From a virus: a DNA stretch of 40,512 bases. The translations under genes and the position numbers were made by a program. The stretch lies in IMG/VR virus record IMGVR_UViG_3300017772_000033, positions 1 through 40,512 of that record, one strand, 5' to 3'. The notes under the pieces are model-generated. The model was not told the DNA's origin, made no database searches, and saw only the letters and a program-made list of their open reading frames with translations. Below, one piece after another: positions 1-6,996 of the stretch (its first letter is position 1; the number at the start of each line of letters is the position of its first letter).

Positions 1-470
1 CTCCAAGCAGGGGCGTCGGCATCCGGGCGAGCTGCGCCACGTTCGGCCCAGTCTACAGTGCGGGAGCAGGTCGTGGGTGCGTCCGTCGATGTCACGACGC
101 GACAATCGGCGACCATGGACCAGCGAGCCTGCCAGTCACGAGCGTAGAGATCGGCAGCTGCCGCAGACGGGAACCGCAGCCCGTTGCTGTGCCAGTCACC
201 ATCAACAAAGACCTCAGCCACATAGCTGCCGTCGTGTTCATCGCATCGCCCGATCACCTCCGGCGTCACCTCCGGCGCCGTACCGTGTCCAGCAGTGCCA
301 TTACCAACACCATGGTTGCCATCACCACCACCACCACCAGCAGCTGTGCGGTTGCTTTCATCGCTGACCGCCGAGTCTGCCCAGCTGTCGCCGTTTGCAA
401 TGCTGCGGGGTCCGCCAGTCAGGCGGTAGGTCTTCCCCTGTTCGGGCCTGTCGTTGTTCGTGTTGCTCAT
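1..470 (-). CDS. Partial uncharacterised protein, runs off the left edge
   Basis: An open minus-strand frame begins with ATG at 470 and continues without a stop to position 1 (156 codons), so the C-terminus is missing. The start overlaps the stop of the upstream gene in an ATGA arrangement (467-470), which indicates translational coupling and supports a real gene. I do not recognise the family. The N-terminal half is low complexity, with a run of five glycines followed by Gly/Asn/His-rich sequence near residues 45-65. The later part (about residues 75-130) looks folded, with an Asp/Trp/Arg-rich segment. If position 1 is joined to position 40512, the frame ends 18 codons later. It is the last visible gene of the left minus-strand operon. 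The opposite strand also has open frames here, but they lack start signals and coupling. Confidence 0.6.
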   Translation of the reverse strand, partial: MSNTNNDRPEQGKTYRLTGGPRSIANGDSWADSAVSDESNRTAAGGGGGDGNHGVGNGTAGHGTAPEVTPEVIGRCDEHDGSYVAEVFVDGDWHSNGLRFPSAAAADLYARDWQARWSMVADCRVVTSTDAPTTCSRTVDWAERGAARPDADAPAW

Positions 471-814
471 ATCTGTAGATCTCCAAAGTCATCGTCTGCG
501 GTTGGCTGCTCGATCAGCAGCGCGTAATGGTCGGCCAGCTGCTGCCAATCGACCGGGGAAGGGTGCGACGTGATCGCACCGACCGCGAGGGCCAGCACAA
601 ACGCATCATTTGCAGGAACTGTCTTGACCAGCTCCCGCGCCCTACTCGCCAACATGGCAGGAAGGGCCTCAGCAAAGAACTGCGCCAGGGGTTCGGGCGG
701 GTCCTCACGTTCTGCCAGCAGGCGCAGAACATCCACCAGCCCGGCATGCGTAGCCCACTGGGCCAGCAGTTGGGTTGGTGCATTTGTCCAGCCATCGAAT
801 GGCTTGGCGATCAC
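467..814 (-). CDS. Uncharacterised small protein downstream of DUF932 gene
   Basis: A 115-residue protein on the minus strand. I place the start at the GTG at 814 because it overlaps the TGA of the DUF932 gene as GTGA (811-814), the same coupling style used elsewhere in this operon. The frame is open further upstream to 877, but that would overlap the neighbour by 67 bases. The protein appears all-helical, with Ala/Leu-rich helices and an acidic C-terminus (TADDDFGDLQI). There are no membrane segments or metal motifs. I do not recognise the family. Its stop overlaps the start of the next gene by ATGA. Context suggests a co-translated accessory set with the DUF932 gene; no function can be assigned. 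Confidence 0.6.
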   Translation of the reverse strand: MIAKPFDGWTNAPTQLLAQWATHAGLVDVLRLLAEREDPPEPLAQFFAEALPAMLASRARELVKTVPANDAFVLALAVGAITSHPSPVDWQQLADHYALLIEQPTADDDFGDLQI

Positions 815-1827
815 TGGGCCAGCTCCATAGCGACATCGAGCGCGGTGCTTTTGAAAGCTGCCGAGCTGCCGAGCCAATTGGACGTAGCGCGGGCATCGTC
901 GCGCAGCTGCTGCCGTTCGTCATTAGTGCTCGCACCAACCACGCGCACCGTTCGCTTGTGGTCGCTCCACTCGGTGACCGCATTGAGCGCAGCCCAGGCG
1001 GTGCCGCGCATCGCTGGCAATTGATTCTTCTCGCCATGTAGCAATGCGATCCACTCGCCAACCGTTGCCACTGCCCGCCTCTGCTGCCGTTCCTCTTGTG
1101 CATTCTGCGGGTTGGTGGGGATCAGGACACCGTTCGCCTTCTCGTAAGCCTGAGCAAAGAACTGCTCAGTTTGTCGTGCGCTCCACTGCTCACGACCGAG
1201 CTGCTGCGCCACGTCGGCAAACTCTTCGCCCATTGCTTCCGCGAGGCCCAGCGTGCGCTTGGCGTCCTCGATTGCGTCATGGATGCCAGCGGTATGCCGC
1301 AAGGTCAACACATCGCTGCGAACACCACGCAGAGCCATGCTCAGCGTATTGGCGCAAACCACGCGAACGGATGTTGGCAGGATCTTCGCCTTCTTGATTC
1401 CGCCATGGTTATTGCTGAACAGTGCGTATCGGTTGACGCGATCACCACGCACCGCATCGAAGGGTTGAAGCTGTGCCAGGATGAACACATCTTGACCACG
1501 GCGCAGGGATCCTGCCGATTCCAGGGGAACATCATTCCCGCAGACATCTGCCACCAGCTGCGCCAGCTGTTCGTTTTGCAGAGCCTCATAGGCATGCGTA
1601 ACAGTGCCCAGATAAGTGCCGTCATCGCTGCGACAATTGGCGACCGTGTTCGGGACCTGCCGACCGTCTGCAAGGTAGCAGGGGCGAGCCTCGACCTTCC
1701 AATCCAGCCCGGCGACCTGCAACACTTCAGCAGGCGTAAAGGTCTCCGGCAGCACATTGCCGAGGCCATGCCAAGCGCGGGTTTTGGAAAGGGCGAGAGA
1801 GTCGTTTTCGTATATTTCGTGAGCCAT
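811..1827 (-). CDS. DUF932 (TIGR03299-type) phage/plasmid-like protein
   Basis: A 338-residue protein. Start chosen at ATG 1827 (MAHEIYEND...), preceded by an AGG-containing stretch; the frame stays open a further 25 codons upstream but that part has no conserved look. Residues 10-30 carry the family-typical W-x-G-LG segment (TRAWHGLGNVLPE), and the middle has the hallmark segments VANCRSDDGTYLGTVTHAYEA and a Phe/Ser-Asn-Asn-His-Gly region followed by a 'VCANTLSMAL' motif. Length fits the family (about 300-350 aa). DUF932 proteins are widespread on phages, plasmids and integrative elements; their biochemical role is not settled, so none is assigned. It sits in the middle of a GC-rich minus-strand operon that differs in base composition from the phage core, consistent with acquisition from a plasmid or other element. 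Confidence 0.85.
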   Translation of the reverse strand: MAHEIYENDSLALSKTRAWHGLGNVLPETFTPAEVLQVAGLDWKVEARPCYLADGRQVPNTVANCRSDDGTYLGTVTHAYEALQNEQLAQLVADVCGNDVPLESAGSLRRGQDVFILAQLQPFDAVRGDRVNRYALFSNNHGGIKKAKILPTSVRVVCANTLSMALRGVRSDVLTLRHTAGIHDAIEDAKRTLGLAEAMGEEFADVAQQLGREQWSARQTEQFFAQAYEKANGVLIPTNPQNAQEERQQRRAVATVGEWIALLHGEKNQLPAMRGTAWAALNAVTEWSDHKRTVRVVGASTNDERQQLRDDARATSNWLGSSAAFKSTALDVAMELAQ

Positions 1828-1907
1828 GTTTTTACCTGTCGTTGATGGTCGAGGATCGACCGCGAGAAGCCTGCAAAGTGCAAGCCGCTCGCCCCGATCC
1901 ACGGGGG

Positions 1908-2078
1908 TTACTTGATTTCCTCTACTTCATAGGAATTGGGTTGCACCTCGCTCCAATCACATGGGATTAAAGAGCGCGTGGTTGTGTTGTGCTTTTCTAG
2001 TGCCTCTTCGGGACTGTCAGCCTCTACGTCATCGACGAAAACTTGCTCGACGATGAACGATACTTGGTATTTCGGCAT
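1908..2078 (-). CDS. Small acidic hypothetical protein (56 aa)
   Basis: A short minus-strand gene, ATG at 2078 and TAA at 1908. The product begins MPKYQVSFIVEQVFVDD and is strongly acidic, with the segment VEADSPEEALEKH near residues 17-30. The pattern of a beta strand, a 'V-x-A-x-S-P-E-E-A-L' helix start and another strand resembles small alpha/beta proteins commonly seen in phage and plasmid accessory operons. No name can be given. It lies 14 bases after the stop of the 91-aa gene and 80 bases before the DUF932 start, in the same direction, so it probably belongs to the same transcript. Confidence 0.6.
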   Translation of the reverse strand: MPKYQVSFIVEQVFVDDVEADSPEEALEKHNTTTRSLIPCDWSEVQPNSYEVEEIK

Positions 2079-2092
2079 ATTAGTGAGCCGCC

Positions 2093-2368
2093 CTAGTCGG
2101 CGAATGATGTAGGGGATTCGATGCCAGCCAGCCCGGCGCAGTGCTTCCGCTCGTATTGCTCAGCAGTCACGACGGCAGCAACATGTCCGCGCATCCGCAG
2201 CTGTTCAATGCCATGCTGCGTGACGATGTAACCGCCAGTGACCAAGCTGCGAGCGATCAGGCACCGCGTCAGCAGTGCATGCTTGGTGTTCGTGTGAATC
2301 AGGCCCCAGTCATGGGGGTTGCTGGCGAGGGCGAGCATGCCTGCAATTTGTGGCTTGGTGATCTTCAT
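2093..2368 (-). CDS. Small protein with possible winged-helix pattern
   Basis: A 91-residue minus-strand product starting at ATG 2368, which overlaps the TGA of the 76-aa gene (ATGA, 2365-2368). Residues about 28-58 read as a helix followed by a beta wing (TKHALLTRCLIARSLV, then GGYIVTQHGIEQLRMRG), the pattern seen in small winged-helix DNA-binding domains, where a recognition helix is followed by '-x-Y-x-[LV]-T-x-x-G-x-x-x-L'. This is suggestive only. If real, it would be the only visible candidate regulator in the window, and it lies close to the repeat-rich control region at 2596-3016. It could equally be a structural or adaptor protein. Confidence 0.6.
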   Translation of the reverse strand: MKITKPQIAGMLALASNPHDWGLIHTNTKHALLTRCLIARSLVTGGYIVTQHGIEQLRMRGHVAAVVTAEQYERKHCAGLAGIESPTSFAD

Positions 2369-2595
2369 CGCGTCAGCCCCAACGCGCTGCGGATGAAAGC
2401 AAGCTCGGCGATCTCTGCCCGCGCAGGATCGACCTGAGCAGGTCGAAGGGCGCAGCCGTCCGCATCGCAGCCGCCCTCGGCATGCTGTTCTAGATCGTTC
2501 TGCTCGATCCAGGTGATCAGCCCTGGCTCACCAGTCTGTGGATTGTCGGCGAGCAGTAGCAGGCGGGCGGCAAGTTGTTCTGTTTGGTTGGTCAT
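2365..2595 (-). CDS. Small hypothetical protein, first gene of minus-strand operon
   Basis: A 76-residue protein, ATG at 2595 and stop at 2365 overlapping the next start (ATGA). The sequence starts MTNQTEQLAARLLLLADNP and is rich in Ala, Glu and Leu. There are two cysteines close together (CDADGC, about residues 43-48), too few for a clear zinc site. I do not recognise the family. It is the promoter-proximal gene of the left minus-strand operon; the 400 bases upstream hold the repeat families described separately. An inverted repeat at 2429-2446 (8-base arms, 2-base spacer) lies inside the coding sequence and may be incidental. Confidence 0.55.
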   Translation of the reverse strand: MTNQTEQLAARLLLLADNPQTGEPGLITWIEQNDLEQHAEGGCDADGCALRPAQVDPARAEIAELAFIRSALGLTR

Positions 2596-2716
2596 CTGTT
2601 TGAATCTCTGAAATAGGGGAAACGGTGAGCCGGAAAGGTAGCCCAGCCCGGCAGGGATTGCACGCAGTAGCTAAGAAAAGCAACAGACCAGCAGCTGCGA
2701 GCAGTCTGCCGTGCAG

Positions 2717-2821
2717 GCTTGGCGGTAGGCACGAAACCAGGCCCATGCCGGCAGTCTGCCAGGTTGCACGATTGGCCGCAGGTCGTTGCAGGTCCTGCCC
2801 AAGCTTGGCGGTAGGCACGAA
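2717..2821. repeat. 19-bp direct repeat pair
   Basis: The sequence GCTTGGCGGTAGGCACGAA occurs at 2717-2735 and 2803-2821, an exact 19-bp match 86 bp apart. A 10-bp string GCAGTCTGCC also occurs twice in the same area (2701-2710, 2751-2760). Both lie upstream of the minus-strand operon and may be regulator sites or traces of a local duplication. Confidence 0.8.
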
Positions 2822-2829
2822 GCTGGCCG

Positions 2830-2877
2830 GATCCCGGAAATGGGATCGACCGAAATCCTGGTCCCGGATTTGGGATT
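2830..2877. repeat. Paired near-palindromic operator-like sites
   Basis: Site 1 (2830-2847) is an inverted repeat with six-base arms, GATCCC and GGGATC, around GGAAAT. Site 2 (2861-2877) has the same core, TCCCGGA followed by TTTGGGAT. The shared TCCCGGA starts are exactly 30 bp apart, close to three helical turns, so a dimeric regulator could bind both on the same face. No regulator is identified. Confidence 0.6.
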
Positions 2878-2905
2878 GCGTAGCATTTCGCAAATCAGGG
2901 CCGAT

Positions 2906-2943
2906 GTTAGGGTCCTGTTCAGGTTAGGGTCCCGTTAGGGTCC
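2906..2943. repeat. GTTAGGGTCC triplet
   Basis: Exact copies of GTTAGGGTCC start at 2906, 2923 and 2934 (spacings 17 and 11). They sit between the near-palindromic sites and the 16-bp iterons. They may be binding sites for a regulator or replication/recombination protein. Confidence 0.75.
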
Positions 2944-2968
2944 GGCCCGCCCACCACCAGGATCCGGC

Positions 2969-3016
2969 TTAGCTGCGCTCTAGCTTAGCTGCGCTGTGAA
3001 TTAGCTGCGCTCTAAT
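2969..3016. repeat. Three tandem 16-bp iterons upstream of integrase
   Basis: Three contiguous 16-bp units (2969-2984, 2985-3000, 3001-3016) share TTAGCTGCGCT and differ only in the last few bases. Perfect 16-bp periodicity without gaps is typical of iteron or arm-type binding arrays. Possible roles are integrase arm-binding sites (attP), a replication initiator array, or an operator. The location just upstream of the integrase favours the first or last. Confidence 0.8.
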
Positions 3017-3199
3017 GCTTGCGTGAAGCTTTTCCAGCGTTTAGGAATAGATACGGTCCAACTCGTCATTGGACTTCCCATCTGCAAGTCTCCCTTAGAG
3101 AGGTATCGGACAACGCTCAACGTCCGGTGCCTCTCTTTTTTGGGAGGCTACACGATAGATGTTGACTCTGTCAGGCTCCTCCTTACCATCCGGCGCAGT

Positions 3200-4243
3200 A
3201 TGACGATTACCCGGAGAGACAGCAGTTACCAAGTCTATGTGTGCCGTGGGGCACGTCGTTGGAGGAAGAGCGTAGCTACAGAGCAGCTAGCCCGCCTCCT
3301 AGAAGCAGAGTGGCGTCTAGCCCTACTGCAAGGAAGAGAACCTGTGATTGAATCAGATGAAGAAGTATCGGAGGAGTCTACGGATTCCAGTTTAGGGTGC
3401 ATGGCCGAACGCACTTTCAACCTCTATTGGGAGGGCACTAAGGGTGCGAAGACTGCCCGGTCCAACATCAACGACATCGTGAGGTTGGTGGGGGATGACT
3501 TGTGCATCACCAAGCTAGATCAGCGGGTGGTGAACGACCTGCTGAGTGAGCTGAGGGCGCGGGAGCTTTCCCCAGCCAGCATCAATCGGAAGATGGCAGC
3601 TCTCGGGAAGGTGCTCTCTCTGGCTTTTGAGGAGGGGACTATCGAGAAGCGGCCTAAGCTGCCGAGGCTGAAGGAGAACAACCAGAGGACCAAATGCTTC
3701 ACGCAGGAAGAACTCGACAGCATCTACACCCACATGGAGACCAACGGCCACAACGATGTGGCTGACTTCTGCCGGTGGCTAGTCGAGACAGGGATGAGAG
3801 TCTCAGAAGCTCGGCGCATTAGCTGGGAGAACTCAGGTATGAGGGACGGGGTATCCAGGGTCTACCACACCAAGACAGGGGATCCACGGTCCCTCCCGCT
3901 CACATCAACCGCTCGGGACCTGCTGTGCAAGCGTCACGAACGGCAGGTTGCTATGAAGCAGTCACTCTTAGACGCCACTCCCTGGGAGTCGGTGAGTCAG
4001 TCCAGGCTGACGTATGTATGGAACCAAGCACGGGAGAACCTGGGTATGACGGATCCTGACTGTGTGCCTCACTCACTCCGTCACACATGCGCTTCCCGCC
4101 TTGCCCGTAGCGGTGTGGATCTCCTCTCAATCAAGGAATGGCTAGGACATCGCACCTTGGCGATGACCCTCAGATACAGCCACCTAAGTAAGAATCAACT
4201 ACAGTCAGCCAAGCAGGCTTTGGAGGTATGGAGCGATGAATAG
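3200..4243 (+). CDS. int: Tyrosine integrase / site-specific recombinase
   Basis: A tyrosine recombinase that would integrate and excise phage DNA at att sites. Start taken at ATG 3200 (MTITRRDSSYQVYV...), giving 347 aa with a typical N-terminal arm-binding domain; the frame is open to a GTG at 3023, but those extra 59 residues do not look conserved. A SAM-like core-binding domain follows (roughly residues 70-165). The catalytic domain shows the full set: Arg in ETGMRVSEARR, Lys in YHTKTGDPRS, the H-x-x-R box HSLRHTCASRL, the His of LGHRTLAMT and the nucleophilic Tyr in LRYSHLS. All catalytic residues are present, so it should be active. It overlaps the next gene by eight bases and heads the transcript leading to the phage RNA polymerase, the position seen in other temperate T7-like phages. 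Confidence 0.95.
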   Translation: MTITRRDSSYQVYVCRGARRWRKSVATEQLARLLEAEWRLALLQGREPVIESDEEVSEESTDSSLGCMAERTFNLYWEGTKGAKTARSNINDIVRLVGDDLCITKLDQRVVNDLLSELRARELSPASINRKMAALGKVLSLAFEEGTIEKRPKLPRLKENNQRTKCFTQEELDSIYTHMETNGHNDVADFCRWLVETGMRVSEARRISWENSGMRDGVSRVYHTKTGDPRSLPLTSTARDLLCKRHERQVAMKQSLLDATPWESVSQSRLTYVWNQARENLGMTDPDCVPHSLRHTCASRLARSGVDLLSIKEWLGHRTLAMTLRYSHLSKNQLQSAKQALEVWSDE

Positions 4244-4562
4244 TGTCCGCAGTTGCCCGAATGGGCATCCCAGAATCCCTGAGAACCGGACCAATGCAGA
4301 CAAATGCAAAGTCTGCGCTGCTGAGCGGAGACGCAAGCTGTCAGAAAGGAACAGGGCGGCAAAGCGACTACAAAAGGACCGAGAACGGACCCAAATCAAC
4401 ATCAAGCTGCGAGGGTCAGCCACACGTTCAACCATCCAAGAAGACATCTACTTGGAGAACAGGAGGGTCGATAAGATTTTCAATCTGATGGACCAGCTCG
4501 AACTGGCTACGAGCAAGGCTGAACGGAATGCAATCCAGTCAGCAATCAATGAGCTATCGTGA
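4236..4562 (+). CDS. Small zinc-finger-like basic protein
   Basis: A 108-residue protein starting inside the end of the integrase gene (overlap 4236-4243) and ending in an overlap with the RNA polymerase start. The N-terminus has a Cys-x-x-x-His pair (SCPNGHPR) followed after about 15 residues by C-x-x-C (KCKVCAAERRRK), a plausible zinc knuckle like those in HNH-type or DNA-binding proteins. It continues as a highly basic helical region (RNRAAKRLQKDRERT) and a C-terminal helix pair. There is no HNH catalytic signature. I cannot name the family. Tight coupling to int and RNA polymerase suggests an early DNA- or RNA-binding accessory protein, for example an integration or transcription helper; this is inference. 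Confidence 0.75.
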   Translation: MNSVRSCPNGHPRIPENRTNADKCKVCAAERRRKLSERNRAAKRLQKDRERTQINIKLRGSATRSTIQEDIYLENRRVDKIFNLMDQLELATSKAERNAIQSAINELS

Positions 4563-6982
4563 GTCCTTCCCCCTCTGAAGAGCGCATCATTGAGCTAGGG
4601 AAGGAGAGGTATTGGTCCTCTGTCAATAAGCTCAAGCAGGCGGGTCGAGTATCCGCCACCCCAGCGGGGAACTACATCCTTCGCGAGGCTACCGCCCAAC
4701 TGTCTACAGGTCTGGAGGACTGGCTAGTTAATGCAGAGTCTAAGCCTGGGCGGCGTCACACATCTTGTGCCCTGTTTCGGAAACTCTCTACGGATGTAGC
4801 AGCGTTCATCATCACTAGGGCATGTCTAGATGCTGTAGCTCTACGTCGCTCATTCATGTCAATAGCACAACATATAGGGGCACTGCTTGAAGACGAGTAT
4901 CGCTTTACTGAGATTAAGAAGCAGGACCGGACAGCCTGGGGCGGAGTCTTGCGCTCGATGCGTGGTCGCTCATACACCAGGAAGAAAGATAAGCTCCGTG
5001 CTTTGGTAGGTCAGCGGGAGATTGAGATTGAGGCGTGGACGATGAAGGAGAAGGCTCACCTGGGGGTCATATCTATTGAGCTACTCAGGAAACACACAGG
5101 CATCGTTGACATCGAGAACATCAACTTAGGTTGTAAGACACAGACACACGTTAGCCCTACACCAGCCTTCCTAGACTGGCTACGCAACGCAGAGAAGCGC
5201 AACGAAGGATGCCGACCTCTGCTCATGCCCCTGTCGCAACCTCCCCTCCCCTGGAGCAATCTCTACAGCGGGGGGTATCGACATGAGAAGCTCAGCGGGA
5301 AAGCCCTTGTCAAGACACGCAGCAACGAGCAGCTCCGCCTTTTGGAGAGTGCAGACTTAAGCAGAGTCTTCCGTGCAGTGAATGCCCTTCAAGAAACTAG
5401 CTACCAAATTAACACCAAGGTCTACAGCGTGTTCGAGGAGTTACATCTTAGGGGGATGGACATCGCTGGCTTGCCTCGACTTGAGCCACACCCAGATCCT
5501 CCGCAACCTGCGGACATAGGCACTAACAAAGAAGCCCGAGACGCATGGAGGAAGGACAAGTATCGAGTGAAGATGCTGAACGTAGAATTAGTAGCGAAGC
5601 GGCTGGCTGTAGCAAACCTGAAGATGACAGCTTCGGAGTGCCTTGGCAGCGCCTTCTACTACCCATACTTCTGTGACTTCCGGGGCCGGATGTATGCTCG
5701 TGGCTTCTTCCTCAACCCCATGGCGGGGGACCTGTCTCGCGGGATGCTTCAATTTGGTGAAGCTAAGCCAATCACTACCGAAGAGCAGGCCGACTACCTA
5801 CGGGTGCAAGGTGCTAACTGCTACGGCCAAGGTATCAACCTGAACTCTCTCCAAGAGAGGGTGAGGTGGGTTCGTGAGAATGCTGAGCGGATCCAATCAG
5901 TAGCTGCTGACCCTCTTGCTGACTTGTGGTGGTCTACTGCGTCGGATCCCTGGCAATTCCTGTCGTTCTGTATCGACTACGCAGCATTCATTAAGGAAGG
6001 GCTGGGCTACTCGTCTCGCCTGTGCGTGGCTATGGATGGTAGGAACAACGGACTTCAGAACTACGCCATGTTGCTACGTGATGAGCAGCTTGCCGCAGCC
6101 ACTGGGTGCCGACCTACAGCGGATCCTCCCGACATCTACACCAGAGTTGGTTTGATTGTGACTAAGAAGCTCCGTGAGCTGATCGGGTTAGACAAAGGTG
6201 CCGAGCAGGTTCTAGAGTTGTTTAACGGGGAGATTCCTAGATCCATCTGTAAAGGCCCAGTCATGGTCATCCCTTACGGCTCAACCATTAAGTCTATCCA
6301 AGACCATCTGATCCAGTGGTATTACGACGAAGGTAGGCACATGAACATTTCAGGTGTGAGCACTCAGGGATTCCGTGAATGCGGATTACTTGCTTCGCTG
6401 ATTTGGAAGGCCATCCAGCAAGAGGACATAGCTGCCTCAGCTCTGCGAGGTATGGACTACTTCCGCCAAGTTGCTAGGACGATGGCTAACGAATCCGAGC
6501 ACCTTACGTGGCAGACTCCATCGGGGTTTGTCGGCATGCAATCATACGTCAACCAGTCTACTACAGTCATCAAGACCACACTGGGAGATGGGGTCCGCAA
6601 GCATCGATTGAATGTCCCTACTGATGACATCGATAGGAAGCGGTCAGTGTCGGCCTTCCCTGCCAACTTCATCCATAGCCTGGATGCTTCGTCACTAGTA
6701 GGCACGATCAACCTGTCCTTAGACCAAGCAGAAGGTGAGCCGATGTCTTACTGGTGCATTCACGACAGCTACGGGACTCATGCGGCATGTGCTCCAGACT
6801 TGGCTAGGCAGTTACGGGCAGCACACATTCAGACATTCGACTCCGACCCGCTCACTGTTTTCCATCACGACACATCGAAAAGGTTGCGGAGTCTTTCGTC
6901 ACCCGCTACGCTCCCAGACCCACCTACGGCAGGTCCGTGGGTTCCACAAGAATTAGAGAGGTCTACTTACTTCTTCTCTTAA
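4559..6982 (+). CDS. Single-subunit T7-like DNA-dependent RNA polymerase
   Basis: An 807-aa single-subunit phage RNA polymerase (T7 gp1 is 883 aa). The GTG start at 4559 overlaps the stop of the preceding gene (GTGA). The polymerase core is clear: a fingers/palm approach segment FYYPYFCDFRGRMY (about residue 364), motif A AMDGRNNGLQ (about 491) with the metal-binding Asp, motif B KGPVMVIPYGS (about 564) with Lys and Tyr-Gly, and motif C IHDSYGTH (about 733) with the second catalytic Asp, plus NFIHSLDASSL just before it. It is expected to transcribe the middle and late genes from phage-specific promoters after early transcription by host polymerase. The shorter N-terminal domain suggests altered promoter recognition relative to T7. 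Confidence 0.97.
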   Translation: MSPSPSEERIIELGKERYWSSVNKLKQAGRVSATPAGNYILREATAQLSTGLEDWLVNAESKPGRRHTSCALFRKLSTDVAAFIITRACLDAVALRRSFMSIAQHIGALLEDEYRFTEIKKQDRTAWGGVLRSMRGRSYTRKKDKLRALVGQREIEIEAWTMKEKAHLGVISIELLRKHTGIVDIENINLGCKTQTHVSPTPAFLDWLRNAEKRNEGCRPLLMPLSQPPLPWSNLYSGGYRHEKLSGKALVKTRSNEQLRLLESADLSRVFRAVNALQETSYQINTKVYSVFEELHLRGMDIAGLPRLEPHPDPPQPADIGTNKEARDAWRKDKYRVKMLNVELVAKRLAVANLKMTASECLGSAFYYPYFCDFRGRMYARGFFLNPMAGDLSRGMLQFGEAKPITTEEQADYLRVQGANCYGQGINLNSLQERVRWVRENAERIQSVAADPLADLWWSTASDPWQFLSFCIDYAAFIKEGLGYSSRLCVAMDGRNNGLQNYAMLLRDEQLAAATGCRPTADPPDIYTRVGLIVTKKLRELIGLDKGAEQVLELFNGEIPRSICKGPVMVIPYGSTIKSIQDHLIQWYYDEGRHMNISGVSTQGFRECGLLASLIWKAIQQEDIAASALRGMDYFRQVARTMANESEHLTWQTPSGFVGMQSYVNQSTTVIKTTLGDGVRKHRLNVPTDDIDRKRSVSAFPANFIHSLDASSLVGTINLSLDQAEGEPMSYWCIHDSYGTHAACAPDLARQLRAAHIQTFDSDPLTVFHHDTSKRLRSLSSPATLPDPPTAGPWVPQELERSTYFFS

Positions 6983-6996
6983 ACACACAGTCAGAT

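Larger units (their letters stand above)
2596..3199. promoter_or_regulatory. Gene-free divergent control region, repeat-rich
   Basis: About 600 bases separate the minus-strand operon (first ATG at 2595) from the integrase (start taken as 3200). No frame here has a convincing start signal or protein-like composition. The stretch holds four families of short repeats: a 19-bp pair (2717-2735, 2803-2821), a pair of near-palindromes (2830-2847, 2861-2877), a 10-bp triplet (2906-2943) and a 16-bp tandem triplet (2969-3016). By position it should carry the promoters for both transcripts and possibly operators, an origin or att sequences. I could not find a consensus sigma-70 promoter. A weak TTGACT box lies just upstream of 3200 without a matching -10. 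Confidence 0.65.

Noticed and set aside
189-527. Plus-strand open frame opposite the partial minus-strand gene
   Set aside because: Thr/Ser/Val-rich shadow of the minus-strand gene; no ribosome site, and the opposite frame has ATGA coupling with its neighbour.
1096-1845. 249-codon plus-strand open frame opposite the DUF932 gene
   Set aside because: The DUF932 frame has recognisable family motifs; this frame is an antisense shadow of GC-rich coding sequence.
2429-2446. Inverted repeat TCGACCTG-AG-CAGGTCGA as a possible operator
   Set aside because: It lies within coding sequence of the 76-aa gene, single copy, and may be a chance or codon-driven palindrome.
2528-2893. Minus-strand open frame whose internal part looks like a lipoprotein signal (MGLVSCLPPSL...LLLFLATAC)
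   Set aside because: It overlaps the better-supported 76-aa gene in another frame and runs through the repeat pairs, and the sequence after the hydrophobic part has no protein-like character.
2625-2927. Plus-strand open frame over the control region
   Set aside because: GTG start without ribosome site, composition driven by repeats and GC bias, and it spans the operator-like palindromes.
3023-3199. N-terminal extension of the integrase from a GTG at 3023
   Set aside because: It would add 59 residues without integrase-like features, has no ribosome site, and begins right at the iterons; the ATG at 3200 gives a normal arm-binding domain.
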